Shown here: one piece after another, positions 1 through 5,726 of the stretch | Layout of the letters: each line of letters begins with the position of its first letter | Numbering within the stretch: the first letter of the stretch is position 1 | Source of the DNA: Clostridiales bacterium | GTDB taxonomy: Bacteria > Bacillota > Clostridia > Lachnospirales > Lachnospiraceae | Assembly (NCBI GenBank): GCA_015655565.1 | Contig: JAATEU010000317.1 | Coordinates: 1-5,726, forward strand | Direction of reading: 5' to 3' | DNA length: 5,726 bases | Position numbers and translations under genes: made by a program | The notes under the pieces: generated by a model | What the model saw: the letters and a program-made list of their open reading frames with translations, nothing else | Databases searched by the model: none | Told to the model about the DNA's origin: nothing

Positions 1-158
1 AAGGAACATACTATGACGAAAAAGGTATCCAGCTTATTGCAACAATCCCATCAAGAGAAGTGCTTATATCCAAATTACTTGGAAGCATACAATCTCCTGT
101 TACCAACTTTGCCCGTGTTCTTAAGCAAATTGCTGAAAAGCAAGAGGGAGCGGCGTAA
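1..158 (+). CDS. rplJ: Ribosomal protein L10 (uL10), C-terminal end only
   Basis: Reading from base 3 gives 51 codons ending in TAA at 156-158; the 5' part of the gene lies outside the window. L10 is the base of the large-subunit stalk: its N-terminal domain binds 23S rRNA with L11, and its C-terminal helix carries the N-terminal domains of L7/L12 dimers. The visible stretch includes [19 protein letters not shown] followed by [17 protein letters not shown]. This matches the end of Firmicute L10 proteins as I remember them (a short LL..LQ/IQ-P-V segment, then an amphipathic helix and a charged Ala-rich tail). So the surviving part is the L12-docking helix. Identity is further supported by rplL starting 54 bases downstream, the usual rplJ-rplL order. 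The L10-binding leader that normally autoregulates this operon would be upstream and cannot be assessed here. Confidence 0.93.
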   Translation, partial: GTYYDEKGIQLIATIPSREVLISKLLGSIQSPVTNFARVLKQIAEKQEGAA

Positions 159-212
159 GGCAAGAAACTAAAATAATACAGTAAAACAAAATATAAACGG
201 AGGTATTTTATA

Positions 213-581
213 ATGACAACTCAAGAATTTATTGAAGCTATTAAGAGCTTAACGGTATTGGAATTAAATGATTTAGTAAAAGCGTGTGAAGAGGAATTTG
301 GTGTATCTGCAGCAGCAGGCGTTGTAGTAGCCGGACCGGCAGCAGGCGCAGCGGCGGCTGAAGAGGAGAAAACAGAATTTGACGTTGAATTAACGGAAGT
401 TGGCCCTAACAAGGTTAAGGTTATTAAGGTTGTCCGTGAAGTAACAGGCTTAGGCTTAAAAGAAGCTAAGGATCTTGTTGACGGAGCTCCTAAAGTTCTT
501 AAAGAAGGTGCAACAAAAGAAGAATCTGCCGATATCAAAGCGAAACTGGAAGCAGAAGGCGCTAAGGTTACGCTTAAATAA
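213..581 (+). CDS. rplL: Ribosomal protein L7/L12 (bL12)
   Basis: Complete 122-residue protein, the usual length for the family. L7/L12 forms the flexible multi-copy stalk that recruits EF-Tu, EF-G, IF2 and release factors to the ribosome. Residues 1-31 are the N-terminal dimerisation and L10-binding helices. Residues 32-52 are an Ala/Gly/Pro hinge ending in a Glu run. Residues 53-122 are the globular factor-binding domain, with the conserved stretches FDVEL (56-60), [20 protein letters not shown] (67-86) and [12 protein letters not shown] (88-99). The ATG at 213 is preceded by GGAGG at 199-203 with 9 bases between, which fixes the start. The hinge DNA has a 10-bp direct repeat, GCAGCAGGCG, at 312-321 and 339-348. 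A single cysteine (Cys25) lies in the N-terminal helices. The gene sits 54 bases after rplJ and is followed 19 bases later by a strong terminator, so it is the last ribosomal gene of its transcript. Confidence 0.98.
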   Translation: MTTQEFIEAIKSLTVLELNDLVKACEEEFGVSAAAGVVVAGPAAGAAAAEEEKTEFDVELTEVGPNKVKVIKVVREVTGLGLKEAKDLVDGAPKVLKEGATKEESADIKAKLEAEGAKVTLK

Positions 582-600
582 TTACCGGTGCATTATTGAG

Positions 601-634
601 TCTGTCCCAATAGTCTTTTGGGACAGATTTTTTT
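601..634 (+). terminator. Intrinsic terminator/attenuator after rplL
   Basis: A perfect 10-bp stem, TCTGTCCCAA (601-610) with TTGGGACAGA (618-627), closes a 7-base loop and is followed at once by seven T residues (628-634). This is a textbook Rho-independent terminator. It lies 19 bases after the rplL stop codon and about 150 bases before the rpoB promoter. In E. coli a leaky attenuator lies between rplL and rpoB; whether this one also lets some polymerase through cannot be read from sequence, but stem and T-tract look strong. Confidence 0.93.
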
Positions 635-772
635 AGTTATAGCGAATCTTATTAGCATACTGGTGAAATCCATCTGTTAAAAAGCCAGGGGGATCCGGTA
701 TAGAGCGTAAGTTTTTGGGAATACAATTAAGTTAGGGAATGATCTGATAAGAGTCAGGCGGAAATAGAAAAA
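635..772. other. Non-coding gap between terminator and rpoB promoter
   Basis: This is the upstream part of the 457-base gap (582-1038) between rplL and rpoB. I see no open reading frame with a ribosome binding site, no RNA gene and no strong repeat in it. The best promoter-like pair, TTAAAA (677-682) and TATAGA (699-704) with a 16-base spacer, matches only 4 of 6 bases in each box. The stretch may simply be spacer, or upstream DNA contacted by regulators of the promoter at 788-816. Confidence 0.6.
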
Positions 773-792
773 GTCAACAAAAATGTGTTGAC
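773..792. repeat. 7-bp inverted repeat over the rpoB -35 box
   Basis: GTCAACA (773-779) and TGTTGAC (786-792) are perfect inverted copies separated by six bases, so the right arm covers five of the six bases of the TTGACA -35 box. Position and symmetry are those of an operator for a dimeric repressor, but I do not recognise the motif. A repeat of this size can also arise by chance in a gap of this length. Confidence 0.5.
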
Positions 793-816
793 ATCTTGAA
801 AACCTTATGATAATAT
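788..816 (+). promoter_or_regulatory. Sigma-A-type promoter for rpoBC
   Basis: A perfect -35 box TTGACA (788-793) is followed after 17 bases by TAATAT (811-816), which has an extended -10 TG at 808-809. Overlapping registers are GATAAT (809-814, 15-base spacer, 5 of 6 matches) and TATGAT (806-811). Transcription would start near 822-824, giving a leader of about 215 nt before rpoB. Lying downstream of the rplL terminator, it would supply rpoBC transcription independently of the ribosomal genes. Confidence 0.8.
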
Positions 817-830
817 GAAAGATGCACTAT

Positions 831-867
831 TGTGCTGTGATATGCCCACAATCTTCATTATAGCACA
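831..867 (+). other. Hairpin near the 5' end of the rpoB leader
   Basis: TGTGCTGTGAT (831-841) can pair with ATTATAGCACA (857-867) over 11 consecutive positions, two of them G-U, closing a 15-base loop. It would begin about eight nucleotides from the predicted transcript end. A competing small stem, GCAC (824-827) with GTGC (832-835), shares bases with it. It has no following T-run and is not a terminator. It could stabilise the 5' end or be a regulatory structure. Confidence 0.45.
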
Positions 868-981
868 TATATGTGGAAATGAAAAGTATTTTCACGAAAT
901 TATTCTAAAATATTTCGGAATATGTCAGTGAGTAATGAAAAGACACCATATCCCGCGAATATTCATGGATATTAAACGACG

Positions 982-998
982 GCCTTTGCCAAGGCAAA
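982..998 (+). other. Two mutually exclusive small hairpins upstream of rpoB
   Basis: GCCTT (982-986) can pair with AAGGC (991-995), or TTTGC (985-989) can pair with GCAAA (994-998). Each makes a 5-bp stem with a 4-base loop, and they share bases so only one can form. At the DNA level the same stretch reads TTTGCC-AA-GGCAAA, a 6-bp dyad. It ends 23 bases before the rpoB ribosome binding site. Confidence 0.4.
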
Positions 999-1021
999 TG
1001 TCTTATGTTAAATAAAATATC

Positions 1022-1030
1022 AAGGGGTGA
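1022..1030 (+). promoter_or_regulatory. rpoB ribosome binding site, which decides the start codon
   Basis: AAGGGGTGA (1022-1030) matches the AAGGAGGTGA consensus closely and lies 8 bases before the ATG at 1039. A GTG at 1027 is in frame and would add four residues (MKTS), but it is itself part of this binding site and has none of its own upstream, so ATG 1039 is preferred. Confidence 0.88.
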
Positions 1031-1038
1031 AAACGTCA

Positions 1039-4000
1039 ATGGATAAAAACAGGATACGTCCAATCAAAGTTGGTAACGGCGTAAGAATGAGCTACTCGAA
1101 GCAAAAAGAAGTTTTGGAAATGCCAAATCTTATTGAAGTTCAGAAAAACTCATATCAGTGGTTTTTAGAGGAAGGACTGAAGGAAGTATTTAATGACATT
1201 TCTCCAATCGAAGATTATAGCGGACACTTAAGCTTAGAGTTTGTAGATTTTGTGCTGTGTGAAGATGATGTAAAATATTCAATTGAAGAATGTAAGGAAA
1301 GAGATGCTACCTATGCGGCGCCTCTTAAGGTAAAGGTCAGACTTCATAATAAAGAGAACGATGAAATCAATGAGCACGATATTTTTATGGGCGATTTACC
1401 ATTAATGACAGAGACTGGAACTTTTGTTATTAACGGTGCTGAAAGAGTTATCGTTAGCCAGTTGGTGCGTTCCCCCGGTATCTACTTTTCAATTGGGCAT
1501 GATAAAATTGGAAAAAGATTGTATTCCTCCACGGTAATTCCTAACAGGGGTGCCTGGTTAGAGTATGAAACAGATTCCAATGATATTTTCTATGTACGTG
1601 TTGACAGGAACAGAAAGGTTCCTATTACCGTTTTGATTCGTGCGCTGGGTATCGGAAGCAATGCCCAGATACAGGAATTATTTGGTGAAGAACCCAAAAT
1701 TACAGCAAGTATAACAAAGGATCCATCTGATAATTATCAGGATGGTTTGCTTGAATTGTATAAAAAATTACGTCCGGGTGAACCGCTTTCCGTTGAGAGT
1801 GCGGAATCTTTAATTAACAGCATGTTTTTTGATTCGAGAAGATACGACCTGGCTAAGGTTGGCAGGTTTAAGTTCAATAAAAAATTAGCATTAAAGAATC
1901 GTGTAGCCGGTTTTACCCTTACGGAAAATGTAATTAATAAAGATACCGGCGAAATTATTGCGGAAGCCGGTACTGTAATTACGGAAAGAATTGCAAATGA
2001 AATTCAGAATGCGGCAGTCCACTCCATTGTGGTACAAGCGGAAGAACGTAATGTTAAGGTGCTTTCGAATTTAATGGTTGATCTTGCTTGCTATGTGGAT
2101 GCAGATAAGGAAGAGCTGGGAGTTACCGAGGAAGTTTATTATCCGGTACTTAAGAGTATTTTAGATGAATTTAAAAATATAGAAGATATTAAGGCGGCAA
2201 TAAGAAAGAATATCAGTGAATTAATACCAAAACATATTACGAAGGAAGATATAATTGCATCCATCAACTACAATATTCATTTGGAATACGGTATTGGTAA
2301 TGCAGATGATATAGACCATTTAGGCAACAGAAGAATCAGGGCGGTAGGAGAATTATTACAGAACCAGTATAGGATTGGTCTTTCCAGAATGGAACGTGTG
2401 GTCAGGGAAAGAATGACTACTCAGGATTTGGAAGGAGTCAGCCCTCAGTCCTTGATTAACATAAAACCGGTTACGGCTGCTGTTAAGGAGTTCTTTGGAA
2501 GTTCACAACTGTCGCAGTTTATGGATCAGCATAATCCATTAGGTGAGTTAACCCATAAGAGGCGTTTATCTGCCTTGGGACCAGGCGGTTTGTCCCGTGA
2601 CAGGGCAGGGTTTGAGGTGCGTGATGTGCACTATTCCCACTATGGAAGGATGTGTCCCATAGAAACGCCGGAAGGTCCTAACATCGGTCTCATTAACTCT
2701 TTGGCATCTTATGCAAGAATTAATGAATATGGATTTATTGAAGCACCTTACCGTAAAGTAGACAAAACAGATCCCAGGAATCCAAGAGTAACGGATGAAG
2801 TGGTTTATCTCACGGCAGACGAAGAAGATAAATATGTTGTGGCACAGGCCAATGAACCATTGGATGAGATGGGTTATTTTGTGGGAACGAATATATCAGG
2901 CCGTTATAAGGAAGAAACCTCTGAGTTTGAGAAGTCTAAGGTTGATATGATGGACGTTTCTCCCAAGATGGTATTTTCCGTGGCTACAGCCATGATTCCT
3001 TTCCTTGAAAATGATGATGCGAACCGTGCGTTAATGGGTTCCAACATGCAGCGTCAGGCCGTTCCGCTGTTAATTACCGAGTCACCGGTAGTTGGAACAG
3101 GTATTGAGATGAAAGCTGCGGTTGACTCCGGTGTCTGCATTGTTTCTAAGAAAGCAGGTGTGGTTGAAAGATCAACTTCAAGGGATATTAACATAAAGAA
3201 TGATGATGGAACAAAATCCTCCTATAAGCTTTTAAAATTTGCAAGGAGCAACCAGGGTACCTGTATTAATCAAAGACCTATCGTAACTAAGGGAGACAGG
3301 GTGGAAGCCGGTCAGGTGGTAGCGGATGGACCATCGACCTCCCAGGGGGAATTAGCCCTTGGCAAGAATCCGTTAATCGGATTTATGACCTGGGAAGGTT
3401 ACAATTATGAAGATGCCGTATTGTTAAGTGAAAGATTAGTTCAAGAAGATGTATATACCTCTGTTCATATTGAAGAATACGAAGCAGAATCCAGGGATAC
3501 GAAGCTGGGACCGGAAGAAATCACAAGAGATGTTCCGGGTGTCGGTGATGACGCCCTTAAAGATCTGGATGAAAGAGGCATCATAAGAATCGGAGCAGAA
3601 GTCCGTGCCGGAGATATTTTAGTCGGTAAGGTAACACCAAAGGGTGAAACGGAGCTGACTGCGGAAGAGAGGCTTCTTCGTGCGATTTTCGGTGAAAAAG
3701 CAAGAGAAGTAAGAGATACTTCTTTGCGGGTACCCCATGGTGAATATGGCATTATCGTTGATGCAAAAGTTTTTACAAGAGAAAACGGTGATGATTTATC
3801 ACCTGGTGTAAATCAGACCGTACGTGTATATATTGCCCAGAAAAGAAAAATTCAGGTAGGCGATAAAATGGCCGGACGCCATGGCAACAAGGGTGTTGTT
3901 TCCCGTGTGTTGCCGGCTGAAGACATGCCGTTTTTACCAAACGGCAGACCTTTGGATATTGTATTAAACCCTTTGGGTGTACCTTCCCGTATGAATATTG

Positions 4001-4869
4001 GACAGGTGCTTGAAATACATTTAAGTCTTGCGGCAAAGGCACTTGGCATTAAAGTTGCAACTCCGGTTTTTGACGGCGCCAACGAGTTTGATATTATGGA
4101 TACGCTGGAGTTAGCCAATGATTACGTAAATACGGATTGGGAGACTTTCAAAGAAAAGTACAAAGACATCCTGGAGCCGGAAATAATGGATTATCTGGAA
4201 AATAATGATGCATATAGGGAAGAGTGGAAGGGTGTACCGATTAACCGGGACGGTAAGGTAAGACTTCGTGACGGTCGAACCGGAGAATTCTTTGACGGAG
4301 CAGTAACAGTAGGTTTTATGCACTACTTAAAGCTGCACCACTTGGTTGATGATAAGATTCATGCACGTTCAACAGGCCCTTATTCGCTGGTAACACAGCA
4401 GCCTCTGGGCGGTAAAGCACAGTTTGGCGGACAGAGATTCGGTGAAATGGAAGTTTGGGCGCTGGAAGCATACGGTGCCGCTTATACACTGCAGGAAATA
4501 TTAACCGTAAAATCCGATGATGTTACCGGACGTGTTAAGACTTATGAAGCTATTATTAAGGGAGAAAATATATCTGAGCCGGGTATTCCGGAGTCCTTTA
4601 AGGTGCTCCTTAAGGAATTGCAGTCATTGGCCCTTGATGTTATCGTATTGGATGAAAATGGTCGGGAAGTTAAGATGACAGAGAATATTGACTATGGTGA
4701 CGGAGATTTAACACCGCTCATTGAGGGTGACACTAATTTCAGATATGATGAAGATTACAGTGAAGCCGGATATCGTGAGACATCTGTTGAGGAAGAAGAA
4801 AGTTTTTTTGATTCCTTTGACGAGGAATCCGTTGACCTTGGTGATGTGGAGGAAGACCTTGAAGAATAA
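1039..4869 (+). CDS. rpoB: RNA polymerase beta subunit
   Basis: Complete 1276-residue beta subunit; with beta' it forms the active-site cleft of RNA polymerase. ATG 1039 gives [12 protein letters not shown], a typical clostridial start. Landmarks: [16 protein letters not shown] near 132-147; the rifampicin region [16 protein letters not shown] then [14 protein letters not shown] (about 488-517); NYEDA with Glu791-Asp792 (E. coli E813-D814); the flap-tip helix around 873-886 ([14 protein letters not shown]), which contacts sigma region 4; [12 protein letters not shown] with the active-site lysines Lys943 and Lys951 (E. coli K1065, K1073); and the C-terminal [20 protein letters not shown] block near 1116. 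The E. coli insertion of about 100 residues between flap and active-site lysines is absent, as in other Firmicutes. It is about 80 residues longer than the B. subtilis protein: extra residues lie in the lobe (about 280-410), in an insert near 1028-1068, and in an acidic tail. Rifampicin-contact residues appear wild type. It is followed by rpoC without a terminator, so the two are co-transcribed. Confidence 0.99.
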   Translation: MDKNRIRPIKVGNGVRMSYSKQKEVLEMPNLIEVQKNSYQWFLEEGLKEVFNDISPIEDYSGHLSLEFVDFVLCEDDVKYSIEECKERDATYAAPLKVKVRLHNKENDEINEHDIFMGDLPLMTETGTFVINGAERVIVSQLVRSPGIYFSIGHDKIGKRLYSSTVIPNRGAWLEYETDSNDIFYVRVDRNRKVPITVLIRALGIGSNAQIQELFGEEPKITASITKDPSDNYQDGLLELYKKLRPGEPLSVESAESLINSMFFDSRRYDLAKVGRFKFNKKLALKNRVAGFTLTENVINKDTGEIIAEAGTVITERIANEIQNAAVHSIVVQAEERNVKVLSNLMVDLACYVDADKEELGVTEEVYYPVLKSILDEFKNIEDIKAAIRKNISELIPKHITKEDIIASINYNIHLEYGIGNADDIDHLGNRRIRAVGELLQNQYRIGLSRMERVVRERMTTQDLEGVSPQSLINIKPVTAAVKEFFGSSQLSQFMDQHNPLGELTHKRRLSALGPGGLSRDRAGFEVRDVHYSHYGRMCPIETPEGPNIGLINSLASYARINEYGFIEAPYRKVDKTDPRNPRVTDEVVYLTADEEDKYVVAQANEPLDEMGYFVGTNISGRYKEETSEFEKSKVDMMDVSPKMVFSVATAMIPFLENDDANRALMGSNMQRQAVPLLITESPVVGTGIEMKAAVDSGVCIVSKKAGVVERSTSRDINIKNDDGTKSSYKLLKFARSNQGTCINQRPIVTKGDRVEAGQVVADGPSTSQGELALGKNPLIGFMTWEGYNYEDAVLLSERLVQEDVYTSVHIEEYEAESRDTKLGPEEITRDVPGVGDDALKDLDERGIIRIGAEVRAGDILVGKVTPKGETELTAEERLLRAIFGEKAREVRDTSLRVPHGEYGIIVDAKVFTRENGDDLSPGVNQTVRVYIAQKRKIQVGDKMAGRHGNKGVVSRVLPAEDMPFLPNGRPLDIVLNPLGVPSRMNIGQVLEIHLSLAAKALGIKVATPVFDGANEFDIMDTLELANDYVNTDWETFKEKYKDILEPEIMDYLENNDAYREEWKGVPINRDGKVRLRDGRTGEFFDGAVTVGFMHYLKLHHLVDDKIHARSTGPYSLVTQQPLGGKAQFGGQRFGEMEVWALEAYGAAYTLQEILTVKSDDVTGRVKTYEAIIKGENISEPGIPESFKVLLKELQSLALDVIVLDENGREVKMTENIDYGDGDLTPLIEGDTNFRYDEDYSEAGYRETSVEEEESFFDSFDEESVDLGDVEEDLEE

Positions 4870-4875
4870 TTCATG

Positions 4876-4915
4876 GCTGATGGGATTAAGGGGATTTAAC
4901 CTGAAATCCGTCAGC
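4876..4915 (+). other. Bulged hairpin in the rpoB-rpoC spacer
   Basis: GCTGAT (4876-4881) pairs with GTCAGC (4910-4915, one G-U) and, past a single bulged G, GGATT (4883-4887) pairs with AATCC (4905-4909). This gives an 11-bp stem with a 17-base loop. A second copy of the 5' strand, GGATTT (4892-4897), can compete for AAATCC (4904-4909). There is no T-run after it, so it is not an intrinsic terminator. Likely uses are mRNA processing or stability between rpoB and rpoC, or none. Confidence 0.45.
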
Positions 4916-4953
4916 ATACTAGACATCCTTTAAGCTGGGTGTTTAATGTAAAA

Positions 4954-4977
4954 AACGGATTCCATATATTATCCGTT
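4954..4977 (+). other. Hairpin just upstream of the rpoC ribosome binding site
   Basis: AACGGAT (4954-4960) and ATCCGTT (4971-4977) are perfect inverted copies around a 10-base AT-rich loop. The stem ends six bases before the rpoC ribosome binding site (AAAGGGAG, 4984-4991). It is not followed by T residues. It could keep the ribosome binding site exposed or mark a processing point; function is inferred from position only. Confidence 0.5.
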
Positions 4978-5000
4978 ACTATGAAAGGGAGTGCCAGATG

Positions 5001-5726
5001 ATGCCAGAAGTAGTGAAAAATGAAAGTACCGGTGAAATTACCTATGACGCGATTAAGATTGGCTTAGCTTCTCCTGAGAAGATCAGAGAATGGTCAAGGG
5101 GTGAAGTTAAAAAGCCTGAAACTATAAACTACAGAACCTTAAAGCCGGAAAAAGACGGTTTATTCTGTGAGAAGATATTTGGACCAAGCAAGGATTGGGA
5201 ATGTCATTGCGGTAAGTATAAGAAAATCAGATATAAGGGTGTGGTATGTGACAGATGTGGTGTTGAAGTTACCAAGGCCAGCGTCCGCAGGGAACGGATG
5301 GGTCATATCGAACTTGCTGCTCCGGTATCCCATATATGGTATTTTAAAGGAATTCCAAGCCGAATGGGTCTTATTTTGGACTTATCCCCAAGAACCTTGG
5401 AAAAAGTACTTTATTTTGCCGCTTATATCGTATTGGATAAAGGAAGTACGGATTTACAGTATAAACAAGTTTTAAATGAAAAAGAATATAGGGAAGCTTA
5501 TGAAAAGTATAGTAATAAATTCAGAGTGGGCATGGGCGCGGAGGCAATCCAGGAGCTTCTGCTTGCAATTAACCTGGAGGCGGAATCCGCAGACCTTAAA
5601 AAGGGCTTAAGAGATTCAACCGGACAAAAAAGGGCAAGAATCATCAAAAGGCTTGAAGTAGTAGAAGCCTTCAGGGAATCCGGCAACAGGCCGGAATGGA
5701 TGATTCTTTCCGTAGTTCCTGTTATT
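5001..5726 (+). CDS. rpoC: RNA polymerase beta' subunit, N-terminal part only
   Basis: The frame stays open from 5001 to the window end (242 codons) and is cut off at the 3' side; the full protein would be roughly 1200 residues. Beta' carries the catalytic Mg2+ site, but its NADFDGD motif lies beyond the window. Visible parts: [20 protein letters not shown] (16-35); [20 protein letters not shown] (41-60); the N-terminal zinc-binding site with Cys68, Cys70, Cys83 and Cys86 (CHC...CDRC; E. coli C70, C72, C85, C88); [20 protein letters not shown] after it; and the clamp region ending in [13 protein letters not shown], just before the expected PP(D/E)LRP. Two adjacent in-frame ATGs exist, 4998 and 5001. 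The ribosome binding site (GGAG, 4988-4991) fits either; I prefer 5001 because relatives begin MPE. It follows rpoB after a spacer of about 130 bases with no convincing promoter. Confidence 0.97.
   Translation, partial: MPEVVKNESTGEITYDAIKIGLASPEKIREWSRGEVKKPETINYRTLKPEKDGLFCEKIFGPSKDWECHCGKYKKIRYKGVVCDRCGVEVTKASVRRERMGHIELAAPVSHIWYFKGIPSRMGLILDLSPRTLEKVLYFAAYIVLDKGSTDLQYKQVLNEKEYREAYEKYSNKFRVGMGAEAIQELLLAINLEAESADLKKGLRDSTGQKRARIIKRLEVVEAFRESGNRPEWMILSVVPVI

Larger units (their letters stand above)
823..1038 (+). other. Predicted 5' leader of rpoB mRNA
   Basis: If transcription starts near 823, the rpoB message has an untranslated leader of about 215 nt. Besides the stems listed separately (831-867 and 982-998) it holds TGAAAA (880-885) with TTTTCA (889-894), a 6-bp stem and 3-base loop, and CGAAAT (895-900) with ATTTCG (912-917), a 6-bp stem. 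No stem is followed by a T-run, so I see no attenuator. I do not recognise a known riboswitch or protein-binding leader. A conserved RNA upstream of rpoB, Lacto-rpoB, is known in Lactobacillales; I cannot claim this is related. Confidence 0.55.

Noticed and set aside
221..538. 105-codon open frame on the minus strand opposite rplL
   Set aside because: It is fully antisense to a well-conserved gene, has no recognisable domain, and its low-complexity Ala/Ser/Thr composition mirrors the rplL codons.
677..704. Possible extra promoter TTAAAA-16-TATAGA
   Set aside because: Only 4 of 6 matches in each box, which is expected by chance in AT-rich DNA, and the promoter at 788-816 is far better.
815..931. 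38-codon frame starting at ATG 815
   Set aside because: Its start codon overlaps the -10 box, so it would not be on the transcript from that promoter, and it has no ribosome binding site.
3465..4323. Four overlapping minus-strand open frames inside rpoB
   Set aside because: They lie opposite the most conserved part of rpoB, overlap one another in different frames, and show no known domain.
4873..4899. Eight-codon frame (MADGIKGI) after rpoB
   Set aside because: The nearest GGAGG (4848-4852) is 20 bases upstream, too far to act as its ribosome binding site; such short frames are expected by chance.
4721..4933. 70-codon plus-strand frame overlapping the rpoB end and the spacer
   Set aside because: It is out of frame with rpoB over most of its length and resembles no family; it is open by chance. 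The same applies to the minus-strand frame at 4708-4926.
4942..4970. Possible internal rpoC promoter TTTAAT-17-TATATT
   Set aside because: The -35 matches only 3 of 6 bases and the -10 falls in the loop of a hairpin; not convincing.
5167..5475. 102-codon plus-strand frame inside rpoC
   Set aside because: The rpoC frame is open here and encodes the zinc-binding site and conserved beta' sequence; this is a shadow in another frame. The minus-strand frame at 5498-5686 is likewise antisense to rpoC.

Overview
This window holds part of the conserved bacterial ribosomal-protein/RNA polymerase cluster, in the order rplJ (3' end only), rplL, rpoB, rpoC (5' end only), all on the + strand. The AT-rich intergenic DNA, strong GGAGG-type ribosome binding sites and protein sequences point to a low-GC Gram-positive bacterium of the class Clostridia. 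The wording of RpoB, an insert of about 40 residues near its C-terminus, and the RpoC N-terminus look most like Lachnospiraceae from memory; no database search was possible.

Layout. Bases 1-158 encode the last 51 residues of L10, the part that carries the L12-binding helix. Bases 213-581 encode L7/L12, complete. A near-ideal intrinsic terminator (601-634) follows. The 457-base gap between rplL and rpoB (582-1038) then has about 140 bases with nothing I can name, a good sigma-A-type promoter (788-816) whose -35 is covered by a 7-bp inverted repeat, and a leader of about 215 nt with several hairpins. rpoB is complete, and I start it at ATG 1039 (1276 residues). A 127-131 base rpoB-rpoC spacer contains two hairpins and no terminator. 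rpoC starts at 4998 or 5001 and runs off the end after 242 codons, before its active site.

How it works together. L10 and L12 form the ribosomal stalk that recruits GTPase translation factors. RpoB (beta) and RpoC (beta') form the catalytic core of RNA polymerase. The terminator-plus-promoter arrangement suggests rpoBC expression is partly uncoupled from the ribosomal genes, with the leader and spacer RNA as possible control points.

I found no mobile element, CRISPR array, tRNA, rRNA or novel gene system. The genes are ordinary housekeeping genes. The parts worth a second look are the rplL-rpoB leader with its promoter, the rpoB-rpoC spacer RNA, and the insert in RpoB.
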